This document shows positions 1 to 6,160 of a DNA stretch of 15,626 nucleotides, piece by piece. The stretch spans positions 1 to 15,626 of the forward strand of contig JAGQWW010000023.1 of assembly GCA_020436955.1 (NCBI GenBank), in the 5' to 3' direction. Both the position numbers and the translations under genes were made by a program. A model generated the notes under the pieces. That model saw nothing but the letters and a program-made list of their open reading frames with translations, searched no databases and was not told the DNA's origin. Position 1 is the stretch's first letter. Each line of letters opens with the position of its first letter. The stretch is from Saprospiraceae bacterium (GTDB lineage Bacteria > Bacteroidota > Bacteroidia > Chitinophagales > Saprospiraceae).

Positions 1-72
1 GAATTCGAGAAAGTAAGTCAGAGCAAGCAATGTGGTCATTGATCTAATTCTAGGGATAGTAAATAAATTAAG

Positions 73-119
73 TTGTATTCATTAGCCGAAAAAATTCAAT
101 AATGAATTGCTCAATACAA
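73..119. repeat. Imperfect inverted repeat
   Basis: TTGTATT (73-79) is the exact reverse complement of AATACAA (113-119). Inside it, ATTCATTA (77-84) is the exact reverse complement of TAATGAAT (100-107). The two pairings share bases 77-79, so they are alternatives or form a stem with a one-sided bulge (TTGT with ACAA outside). The arms are AT-rich and may be chance in such a composition. Confidence 0.3.
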
Positions 120-139
120 GTGCCTTTAAATCTTACTTC

Positions 140-167
140 AGCTTTTTAATCCTTGAATTAAAAAGCT
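140..167. terminator. Perfect 11-bp hairpin, possible terminator of an upstream gene
   Basis: AGCTTTTTAAT (140-150) and ATTAAAAAGCT (157-167) are perfect reverse complements separated by a six-base loop (CCTTGA). No clean T tract follows on either strand. Its position upstream of the promoter candidate fits a terminator for a gene outside the window, or a protein-binding palindrome. Function is inference. Confidence 0.35.
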
Positions 168-218
168 TTAGAATTATTGATATGAGATAATTATTTATGT
201 GACTAAATTGAAAATCAC

Positions 219-250
219 TTGATTCCGACTTGATATTGTTTCTAAATTTG
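219..250 (+). promoter_or_regulatory. Bacteroidota-type promoter candidate for the barrel gene pair
   Basis: TAAATTTG at 243-250 matches the TAnnTTTG -7 element described for Bacteroidota sigma-ABfr promoters. A TTG at 219-221 lies 21 bases upstream, within the usual range for the -33 element. The start codon at 281 is 30 bases downstream. Pattern match only; such motifs recur by chance in AT-rich DNA. Confidence 0.4.
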
Positions 251-280
251 GTTTAAAGCAATTAGGAAATATAAGGTATA

Positions 281-898
281 ATGAGATATTTATTTCTTAC
301 AATTATTATGTTATTTTTTCTCCAAGTAAATGCCCAGCGCAAATATAAATTGGACTCTGATAGATCTCATCCTGATTTTATCTTTCATAGTAGTCTTGGG
401 TATGTTCCTGAAGGAGTTGGGTATCTGAATAAAGTTCAATTCGAATACTATTCTAATCCTAATTATACCTATGGATTATCTTTAAATTATTTGTTTCAAG
501 GGTATAAAAACGGTCCTGAAAGTTTTATTAACTGTAACTCAGGTTTGTTTGAAAATTCAAGGGCTACTCAAGAGTTTATATATCTTTCAATTCCATTGAG
601 TTATCATTTTAGTCAAGGTAATTTCAAAGACTTTATTACTTTTTCAATTGGACCAAGTTTGGGATTTCACAATTTTCCAAAGGAGTTTATACAATCAAGA
701 AAAGGATTTTTATTTACAAGTAGCTGTACTGAAGCAGTTTATACTAGAGAGTTTTTCACTGCCATTGACATGCAGCTAGATTTCAACTTCAGATTTGGAG
801 CAAGGTCCGGTATTTTTCTTGGAGGTAATTTCTTATTTATCTCTAAGGAAACCCCAAAGCGAGCCCTCAGGATAGGGTATCTAGTTGATATTTTCTAA
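281..898 (+). CDS. Secreted outer-membrane beta-barrel-like protein (tandem copy 1)
   Basis: This 205-aa protein opens with a classic signal peptide (MRYLFLTIIMLFFLQVNAQ, cleavage likely after the Ala of NAQ). The mature part alternates hydrophobic and polar residues, with Gly and aromatic residues at apparent strand ends (for example LGYVPEGVGYLNKVQFEYY, then YTYGLSLNYLFQGY), and ends in an aromatic residue (VDIF). That fits a small eight- to ten-stranded outer-membrane barrel of the porin-family or OmpW/OmpA-barrel kind. Two Cys residues in the mature part may form a disulfide. It aligns along its whole length with the next gene, so the two are tandem paralogues. I do not recognise a specific family. 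The gene is AT-rich compared with those after position 2400. The role is unknown; outer-membrane location is inference. Confidence 0.75.
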   Translation: MRYLFLTIIMLFFLQVNAQRKYKLDSDRSHPDFIFHSSLGYVPEGVGYLNKVQFEYYSNPNYTYGLSLNYLFQGYKNGPESFINCNSGLFENSRATQEFIYLSIPLSYHFSQGNFKDFITFSIGPSLGFHNFPKEFIQSRKGFLFTSSCTEAVYTREFFTAIDMQLDFNFRFGARSGIFLGGNFLFISKETPKRALRIGYLVDIF

Positions 899-938
899 TG
901 CACAACTAGTGTTAATCATAATACATTCAAAAAAAGCT

Positions 939-1574
939 ATGAAATTTTTTTTCAACTTAATCTTCTTCTCTTTTTTTTCCATTTGTTCACTCTTTTCCCA
1001 AAACGAGGCAAGGGTGAATGATGATCTCAGTTTTTCTCCTTTTAGAACTTTTTTTGCTACTGGTTATTCTTTTGATGATAGAAAAGGTATTCAACATAAA
1101 GTCCGAACTGAATACCTGATAGACGAAAAATATAGCTTTGGTGTAGGAATCAGCATTTTTGATGATGAATTTAGATATAAAAACCAGGCAGTAGAATCTA
1201 TAAACTATGACATATATTCCGGCAATTCGAACTGCCCTGCCATGCAACATTTTTATTCTCTTCATCTGCTTGCAAGTTATTATCTGGTAGCTCCCAATAA
1301 GAAATTTACATTAGGCGTAACTGCCGGTAATATGTTTGTATGTCATAAATACCCTAGACTAAATATCTCCAGTAATAGTAATGAAGAACAAAAAATAAGC
1401 AGCTCTCAGGAAAGAACTAAAATTAAACTTGGACTGGATTTTCAGGTACTTGCCCAATTCCGATGGGGACACAGAGTAGGTCTTTTTACAGGATGGAACA
1501 CGTTTTATATTGCCCCCGAATTAAATTCAGTAGTTATGGCTGGGGTTTCAGTACGATTTGGCCCTCCAGAATAA
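939..1574 (+). CDS. Secreted outer-membrane beta-barrel-like protein (tandem copy 2)
   Basis: The frame is open from 885, but ATG 939 is the better start. It gives an immediate signal peptide (MKFFFNLIFFSFFSICSLFSQ) and a 40-base gap after the previous stop, whereas 885 would overlap that gene and precede the signal peptide with a polar leader. The 211-aa protein shares the plan of its neighbour: a GY-rich first strand followed by HKV..EY (KVQFEYY in copy 1), then YSFGVGIS (YTYGLSLN in copy 1), a middle SYYL strand (SYHF in copy 1), and late LDFQVLAQFRWG..VGLFTG (LDFNFRFG..SGIFLGG in copy 1). Divergence is high, so the duplication is old or the pair was acquired together. The C-terminus (VRFGPPE) has an aromatic strand end with a short tail. 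It is probably co-transcribed with the upstream gene. Exact role unknown. Confidence 0.72.
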   Translation: MKFFFNLIFFSFFSICSLFSQNEARVNDDLSFSPFRTFFATGYSFDDRKGIQHKVRTEYLIDEKYSFGVGISIFDDEFRYKNQAVESINYDIYSGNSNCPAMQHFYSLHLLASYYLVAPNKKFTLGVTAGNMFVCHKYPRLNISSNSNEEQKISSSQERTKIKLGLDFQVLAQFRWGHRVGLFTGWNTFYIAPELNSVVMAGVSVRFGPPE

Positions 1575-1625
1575 AAAAATCTTCCCATTTACCTATTTAC
1601 CTATAAATCTTAAGAACGAGCTACC

Positions 1626-1655
1626 CTTCCCCCCCTCAAGCTTCCCCCCCTCAAG
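1626..1655. repeat. Two perfect tandem copies of a 15-bp C-rich unit
   Basis: CTTCCCCCCCTCAAG occurs at 1626-1640 and again, identically, at 1641-1655. The following bases continue as GGAG, so the second copy forms the small palindrome CCCTCAAGGG. The unit lies between two convergent genes and is followed by a second C-rich repeat block. It resembles intergenic C-rich repeats common in Bacteroidota genomes; that it is dispersed in this genome is inference. Confidence 0.8.
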
Positions 1656-1670
1656 GGAGCGCAAAAGTTC

Positions 1671-1746
1671 TTCATCCCCCATCTCCGATCCCCAATCCCC
1701 CATCCTCCATCCCCCATCCTCCATCTTTCATCTTCAATCCCCCCTC
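1671..1746. repeat. Degenerate C-rich repeat block with G-quadruplex potential on the minus strand
   Basis: The block is built from variants of CCCCATC and CTCCATC. Its core, ATCCCCCATCCTCC, is present twice in perfect tandem (1695-1708 and 1709-1722). C runs of four or more lie at 1676-1680, 1690-1693, 1697-1701, 1711-1715 and 1739-1744, so the minus strand has five runs of four to six G. The minus strand is also the sense strand of the methyltransferase gene ending at 1734. Any read-through of that mRNA would carry a G-rich, quadruplex-capable 3' end. The block's end overlaps the last few codons of that gene. Confidence 0.75.
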
Positions 1747-2315
1747 TTCATTTCAAAAAACAACTCATTCCCCATCCTGGGAGGAATCGACAAATCGGTT
1801 ATTTCCATTTGAATAATGTCAAAGTGTGGGGAAAATAACGCCAGGTACTCAGCCTTCGTACCTCCAAATGGTGGGCCAGGCCTGTCAAATACAGAAGCAA
1901 AAAGTAATCCTACCAAACGCCCACCCGGACGGAGCAGGTCTTTCATTTTTAAAGTATAATTCTTTCGAAGGGCAGGGTCCAAAGCACAGAAAAAGGTTTG
2001 CTCGATGATGTAATCGAAGGTGTCTTCAATCTTGAAAAAATCTCCGATTATCAATTGGTCCCGTGGAAAGTCTGGGACCATTTCCAAAAAGTATTCAAGC
2101 GCATGTTCAGCCCAATCGCATACATATACCTGCTCGAATCCTTGTTTCATAAGCCAGGCAGCTTCGTGCGCTTTCCCGGCACCGGGGATTAAAATTTTAG
2201 CATCACGGCTTACCTTTTCAAAATACAGTTTGATAGCTGGAGAAGCGTATCCAATATCCCACGGAATCGTGCCGCTAATATATCTGTCATCCCAATAAGA
2301 CGCATTCAATTTCAT
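1734..2315 (-). CDS. SAM-dependent methyltransferase, thiopurine S-methyltransferase (TPMT)-like
   Basis: A 193-aa class I methyltransferase. The N-terminus carries the TPMT-superfamily pattern YW..RY..G.IPWDIG (residues 7-22). Motif I is ILIPGAGKAHEA (41-52), the ribose-binding acidic residue is in VYVCD (Asp67), followed by LIIGDFF (88-94), the motif IV-like stretch DYIIEQTFFCALDP (101-114) and RPGGRLVG (129-136). This family transfers methyl groups from SAM to thiols, halides, selenium or tellurium species. Which substrate is used here cannot be read from the sequence. Length fits bacterial members (about 190-220 aa). The gene stands alone, convergent with the barrel pair and divergent from the prolyl oligopeptidase gene, and its last codons run into the C-rich repeat block. 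Confidence 0.88.
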   Translation of the reverse strand: MKLNASYWDDRYISGTIPWDIGYASPAIKLYFEKVSRDAKILIPGAGKAHEAAWLMKQGFEQVYVCDWAEHALEYFLEMVPDFPRDQLIIGDFFKIEDTFDYIIEQTFFCALDPALRKNYTLKMKDLLRPGGRLVGLLFASVFDRPGPPFGGTKAEYLALFSPHFDIIQMEITDLSIPPRMGNELFFEMKRGD

Positions 2316-2399
2316 AATCCTTCAGTTTTTTATGGTATTTATCCTCAAATGCTTTTGCTGGTCCCAATTTATGCAGTGATACTACGCAAAAATTTTATT

Positions 2400-2427
2400 T
2401 TCGTGGGCGGCAATGCCCGTCCGCGAA
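2400..2427 (+). promoter_or_regulatory. GC-rich hairpin in the leader of the prolyl oligopeptidase gene
   Basis: TTCGTGGGCGG (2400-2410) pairs with CCGTCCGCGAA (2417-2427) across a six-base loop CAATGC, giving an 11-bp stem with two G-U wobbles. The wobbles pair only in plus-strand RNA; the complement would have two A-C mismatches. The hairpin ends 25 bases before the chosen start codon at 2453 and is markedly GC-rich in AT-rich surroundings. A regulatory or mRNA-stabilising role is inference. Confidence 0.45.
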
Positions 2428-2452
2428 TATGATTAACCAAATAACATTTTAC

Positions 2453-4603
2453 ATGAAACAAATTTTTGGCTTATTTGTCCTCATCGTATTGGCAATTTCT
2501 TGTCAAAATAATGAGCAAACTACAAAAACTGAAAATCCAGTGATACCGGTAACTTATCCAAGTACTGAAAGAGATACCTCCGTGGTGGAGGATTACCATG
2601 GTACAGCTATTGCTGACCCTTACCGATGGTTGGAAGTGGATACCGCAGCTGAGGTGGAAGCATGGGTGAAAGAAGAAAATAAAGCAACCCAGTCTTACCT
2701 TTCTCAAATCCCTTATCGCAATGCCATCAAAGAGCGTTACGAAGAGCTTTTTAACTATCCTAAGCTTTCTTCCCCCTTCAAAGCAGGAGAATATTACTTC
2801 TTCTATAAAAATGATGGCTTACAAAACCAATCGGTTATTTATTACCAGAAAGGATTGGATGGTACGCCAGAGGTTTTCATTGACCCGAATGTCATTTCTG
2901 AGGATGGAACTGCTTCCATCAATCTGGTAGGCTTTTCCAAGGATAATAAATATGTAGCGGTTTCCCGTTCCGATGCCGGTTCAGACTGGCAAAAGTTGAT
3001 GGTAATGGAAGTAGCGACCAAAAAGGAATTGGCAGATGAACTCAACTGGGTGAAATTCTCAGGAGCATCCTGGTACAAGGACGGATTTTTCTACAGCCGC
3101 TATCCGGCACCTGCAGAAGGCACAGAATTATCCGGCAACAATCAGTACCATTCAGTTTGGTACCATAAGTTGGGTGACTCACAATCAGACGATAAACTGG
3201 TTTTTGAAAATAAAAGCCGTCCAGAAATGTACCATATGGCTATGGTAACGGAGGATGAAAAGTTTGCAGTAGTGATAGCAGCGCCTGGTACTGATGGATA
3301 TGCAACACATGTGAAGGACCTGGAAGCAGATGGACCTTTCAAGGAAATCTTCCCTGGATATGCCAACAAGAGTACAGTCGTTCATAACGTTGGAAGTAAC
3401 TTGCTGGTATTGACGGATATCGACGCTCCCAACTATCGTTTGGTAGCGGTAGACTTTAATAATCCGGCGAAAGAAAACTGGAAAGAAATAATTCCAACAT
3501 CCGAGAACTTGCTTCAAGGTGTGAATACAGGTGGAGGTTACTTGTTTGCCAATTACCTTCAAAATGCAACTGATCGTTTCTACCGAATGAATTACGATGG
3601 AACTGCCAAAGAGGAAATTAAATTACCCGGTACCGGTTCTGCTGGTGGATTGGGTGGAAGAGAAGAAGATAAGACCTTGTTCTATACGTTTACTTCCTTC
3701 ATTTATCCGCCTACCATTTTCAAATATGATGTAGCGACAGGTGCTTCAGAGCCTTTCTTCAAGACAGAATTGAAGTTTAATCCTGCAGATTACGAAGAGA
3801 AGCAAGTGTTTTACAAAAGCAAGGATGGAACTGATGTTTCCATGTTTATTGTACATAAGAAAGGACTGGAAATGAATGGTCAAAATCCGGCATTCCTGTA
3901 CGGATATGGTGGATTTAATGTCAGCCTTACGCCATGGTTTAGTGCGTCAAGAGTGATTTTGTTGGAAAATGGTGGTGTGTTCGCTGTTCCAAATCTTAGG
4001 GGTGGTGGTGAATACGGTGAAGAATGGCACAAAGACGGAATGTTGCTGAAAAAGCAAAATGTATTTGACGATTTTATCGCCGCAGCTGAATATCTGATCA
4101 AAGAAGGGTATACGGAATCTTCTAAATTGACGATTTCAGGTGGTTCGAATGGTGGACTTTTGGTGGGTGCTTGTATGACACAGCGTCCTGATTTGTTTGC
4201 AGTTGCCCTGCCTGCAGTAGGTGTGATGGATATGTTGCGTTACCACAAATTTACAGTAGGTAAAGGATGGATTCCTGAATATGGAAGTTCTGACGACCCT
4301 GAGCATTTCAAAAACCTGCTTTCTTATTCTCCATACCACAACCTGAAAGAAGGAACTGTTTATCCGGCTACTATGATTACCACGGCAGACCACGATGACA
4401 GGGTAGTGCCGGCGCACTCCTTTAAATTTGCTGCAGAACTACAACGTTGTCATGCAGGTGATAATCCTGTTTTGATCAATATCGCAGTAGATGCTGGCCA
4501 TGGTGCAGGCAAACCTACTTCCAAAATAATTGAAGAACAATCTGACATGTGGTCATTCGTATTTTACAATACCAATACCCCTGTTAAGTACTTTAAAGGA
4601 TAA
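2453..4603 (+). CDS. Prolyl oligopeptidase family serine peptidase (S9A), lipoprotein
   Basis: This 716-aa enzyme would cleave peptides on the carboxyl side of proline. The frame opens at 2429, but ATG 2453 gives a proper lipoprotein signal (MKQIFGLFVLIVLAISC, lipid-anchored Cys17), so it is preferred. The start of the mature region has the S9A hallmark YHGTAIADPYRWLE. A beta-propeller region (roughly residues 80-420) precedes the C-terminal alpha/beta hydrolase. The catalytic residues, numbered from 2453, are Ser565 in GGSNGG, Asp649 in DHDDRVVP and His683 in DAGHGAG. These lie close to the positions in porcine prolyl oligopeptidase (554/641/680), so the enzyme looks intact. The predicted lipid anchor places it in the periplasm or outer membrane. 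The gene is a single unit ending at a strong terminator. The only real doubt is between true POP and oligopeptidase B-like specificity; the DDRVVP and GGSNGG context favours POP. Confidence 0.95.
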   Translation: MKQIFGLFVLIVLAISCQNNEQTTKTENPVIPVTYPSTERDTSVVEDYHGTAIADPYRWLEVDTAAEVEAWVKEENKATQSYLSQIPYRNAIKERYEELFNYPKLSSPFKAGEYYFFYKNDGLQNQSVIYYQKGLDGTPEVFIDPNVISEDGTASINLVGFSKDNKYVAVSRSDAGSDWQKLMVMEVATKKELADELNWVKFSGASWYKDGFFYSRYPAPAEGTELSGNNQYHSVWYHKLGDSQSDDKLVFENKSRPEMYHMAMVTEDEKFAVVIAAPGTDGYATHVKDLEADGPFKEIFPGYANKSTVVHNVGSNLLVLTDIDAPNYRLVAVDFNNPAKENWKEIIPTSENLLQGVNTGGGYLFANYLQNATDRFYRMNYDGTAKEEIKLPGTGSAGGLGGREEDKTLFYTFTSFIYPPTIFKYDVATGASEPFFKTELKFNPADYEEKQVFYKSKDGTDVSMFIVHKKGLEMNGQNPAFLYGYGGFNVSLTPWFSASRVILLENGGVFAVPNLRGGGEYGEEWHKDGMLLKKQNVFDDFIAAAEYLIKEGYTESSKLTISGGSNGGLLVGACMTQRPDLFAVALPAVGVMDMLRYHKFTVGKGWIPEYGSSDDPEHFKNLLSYSPYHNLKEGTVYPATMITTADHDDRVVPAHSFKFAAELQRCHAGDNPVLINIAVDAGHGAGKPTSKIIEEQSDMWSFVFYNTNTPVKYFKG

Positions 4604-4617
4604 AAATAGGTCATCCC

Positions 4618-4663
4618 AAAAGGAAAGGATGGATCGGTTTTCCGGTTCATCCTTTCTTTTTTT
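4618..4663 (+). terminator. Strong rho-independent terminator after the prolyl oligopeptidase gene
   Basis: The arm at 4623-4637 (GAAAGGATGGATCGG) pairs fully with 4642-4656 (CCGGTTCATCCTTTC) across a TTTT loop, with only two G-U wobbles. It is followed by seven T (4657-4663). An A run at 4618-4621 extends the pairing into the T tract. It starts 14 bases after the stop codon and separates this gene from the glycosyltransferase gene at 4692. Confidence 0.92.
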
Positions 4664-4691
4664 AATTTCGGCGGCGATTTGATTAAGGTCT

Positions 4692-6134
4692 ATGCAAGTG
4701 ATAAAGGACAAAACACTATGGTTTATTTTGGGGGTAACGATAGTCATTCGTGTGCCTTTGTTTTTTCCTACCGTCATCGACCATGATGAGTCTACTTATC
4801 TGGTAATTGCCAATGAATTGCTTAAAGGCAAGGTACTTTACGAGGACCTGATCGACCTCAAACCACCTGGTGTTTTTTGGTTTTTTGCTGCTATTCAATG
4901 GGTTTTTGGAAAGTCCATTCTTTTGGTTCGGTTTATTGATGCCTTGCTTATTGGAGGGTCTGCTTACCTATTATTTCGCATGCAAAAGCGTTTTGGAGGT
5001 ACGAATTCCCAAGGCTGGTTTGCTGCTTTGATTTTTATTTCCGGTACCACCTTCCATCATTTCTCCTTATCTTTTAACAATGAGCATCTGATGGTTTTTC
5101 TGACCCTGGTGGGATTTAGTTTCCTGTTGAAAAAAGATAATTATCTCAATGCTTTTCTATGCGGACTTTGGGTAGGTCTTGGTTTTATAGTCAAGTATCT
5201 GGTGCTTTTTGATATTACAGCGCTGGGTTTATTTTTTCTGGTTATGACCTGGCAAAAAACAGGTTCCTTCCAGGAGGTTTTGAAATGGGCTTTTATGAAA
5301 GGAGGACTTATGCTTTTAGGATTTCTGGTAGTTCCCATTTTGACCTTTTTGTACTTCTACTGGGGGGAGCATTATGATGCTTTCCATTTTATCACCTTTG
5401 TAGCCCCCGGCAATTATGCAGAAAAAGTAGGCTGGTTGGCAAGACTTCGATATTTCGTTGATTTTAATGTTGCTTACCTGATTTACCTTCCTTTTTTCTA
5501 TTGGATGTTATTTAAAAAAGGAGGTGATAATAACTTTAAAGCGCTTAAATTACTAGGGTGGATTTGGTTCTTTTTTACCTTACTCGCAGTACAAGCAACC
5601 GGGAAGATGTTCCCACATTATTACCTGCAAATTCTTCCGGTTGTCGCCCTTTTGGCAGGCAGCAGTATCAAGTATATTTCATTTTTTAAAAGAATAGAAA
5701 AAGTAAAATGGGCTGGTTTGAAAGGATTCCAACTTGCGATTGGTGTCTTTATGCTTGTTGGAATGGGCTTAAACTTTTTTGAGGTCACCCTAAAAACAGA
5801 TTACGCGAAAAAGATATTTAATTGGCTGGAGCCCAGATTGAAGGAAGGAGCGTTGTTTTACCCGGCCAATACTTCCCAGATTTTGTATTACCTGACAGAT
5901 CAATCACCTTTGACCCCTTATGTGCATGCAACTTTAATGATTCAGGAAGGGCATGTTCGAACCCTTGAGATTGATGTCGACTATTGGATAGATTCCATCA
6001 AGCAAAAATCTCCTCTGTATGTAGTGGTCGAAAATGAATACGAGATTGAGTCTTTCCGACAGTATCTTGATTCAAATTATGAAGTGGTTAAATCATTTGA
6101 TGATAGATTTCATATTTGGCAACGGATACGGTAA
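4692..6134 (+). CDS. Glycosyltransferase family 39-like membrane protein (PMT/ArnT type)
   Basis: A 480-aa polytopic membrane protein with about ten to twelve hydrophobic segments. The first extracytoplasmic loop carries the GT39/GT-C signature: DHDES (Asp30, Asp32, Glu33) followed by YEDLIDLKPPG (residues 50-60), the conserved KPPG being typical of the PMT_2 branch. Enzymes of this fold move a sugar from a polyprenyl-phosphate carrier to a protein, lipid A or glycan on the outer face of the inner membrane. The acceptor here is unknown. A soluble C-terminal tail follows the last membrane segment. The preceding terminator makes this the first gene of its transcript. The subtilase gene begins 26 bases after its stop with no terminator between, so co-transcription is likely. 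Confidence 0.85.
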   Translation: MQVIKDKTLWFILGVTIVIRVPLFFPTVIDHDESTYLVIANELLKGKVLYEDLIDLKPPGVFWFFAAIQWVFGKSILLVRFIDALLIGGSAYLLFRMQKRFGGTNSQGWFAALIFISGTTFHHFSLSFNNEHLMVFLTLVGFSFLLKKDNYLNAFLCGLWVGLGFIVKYLVLFDITALGLFFLVMTWQKTGSFQEVLKWAFMKGGLMLLGFLVVPILTFLYFYWGEHYDAFHFITFVAPGNYAEKVGWLARLRYFVDFNVAYLIYLPFFYWMLFKKGGDNNFKALKLLGWIWFFFTLLAVQATGKMFPHYYLQILPVVALLAGSSIKYISFFKRIEKVKWAGLKGFQLAIGVFMLVGMGLNFFEVTLKTDYAKKIFNWLEPRLKEGALFYPANTSQILYYLTDQSPLTPYVHATLMIQEGHVRTLEIDVDYWIDSIKQKSPLYVVVENEYEIESFRQYLDSNYEVVKSFDDRFHIWQRIR

Positions 6135-6160
6135 ATTTCCTCTGAAATAAAAACACAACC

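Larger units (their letters stand above)
1..280. other. AT-rich non-coding stretch upstream of the first gene
   Basis: No convincing reading frame is visible on either strand in these 280 bases. The stretch holds two inverted repeats (73-119 and 140-167) and a promoter candidate at 219-250, listed separately. It is noticeably richer in A and T than most of the window. The gene that lies further upstream is outside the window, so the 140-167 hairpin could be its terminator. Confidence 0.6.

Noticed and set aside
885..938. Upstream start for the second barrel protein
   Set aside because: It overlaps the first gene and puts a polar leader before the obvious signal peptide at 939.
1626..1746. 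CRISPR array or insertion sequence suggested by repeated C-rich units
   Set aside because: Repeats are short, contiguous and degenerate with no unique spacers, and there are no cas or transposase genes nearby.
1558..1812. Plus-strand 84-aa open frame rich in Pro, Ser and His
   Set aside because: It is only the translation of the C-rich repeat block and the reverse of the methyltransferase 3' end; no domain or signal, and its start lies inside the upstream gene.
2361..2403. Promoter-like TATTTTCG before the prolyl oligopeptidase gene
   Set aside because: It differs from TAnnTTTG, lacks a -33 TTG at a usable distance, and would start transcription inside the leader hairpin.
2429..2452. Upstream start for the prolyl oligopeptidase
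   Set aside because: It adds eight residues before the lipoprotein signal, and its ATG directly abuts the leader hairpin.
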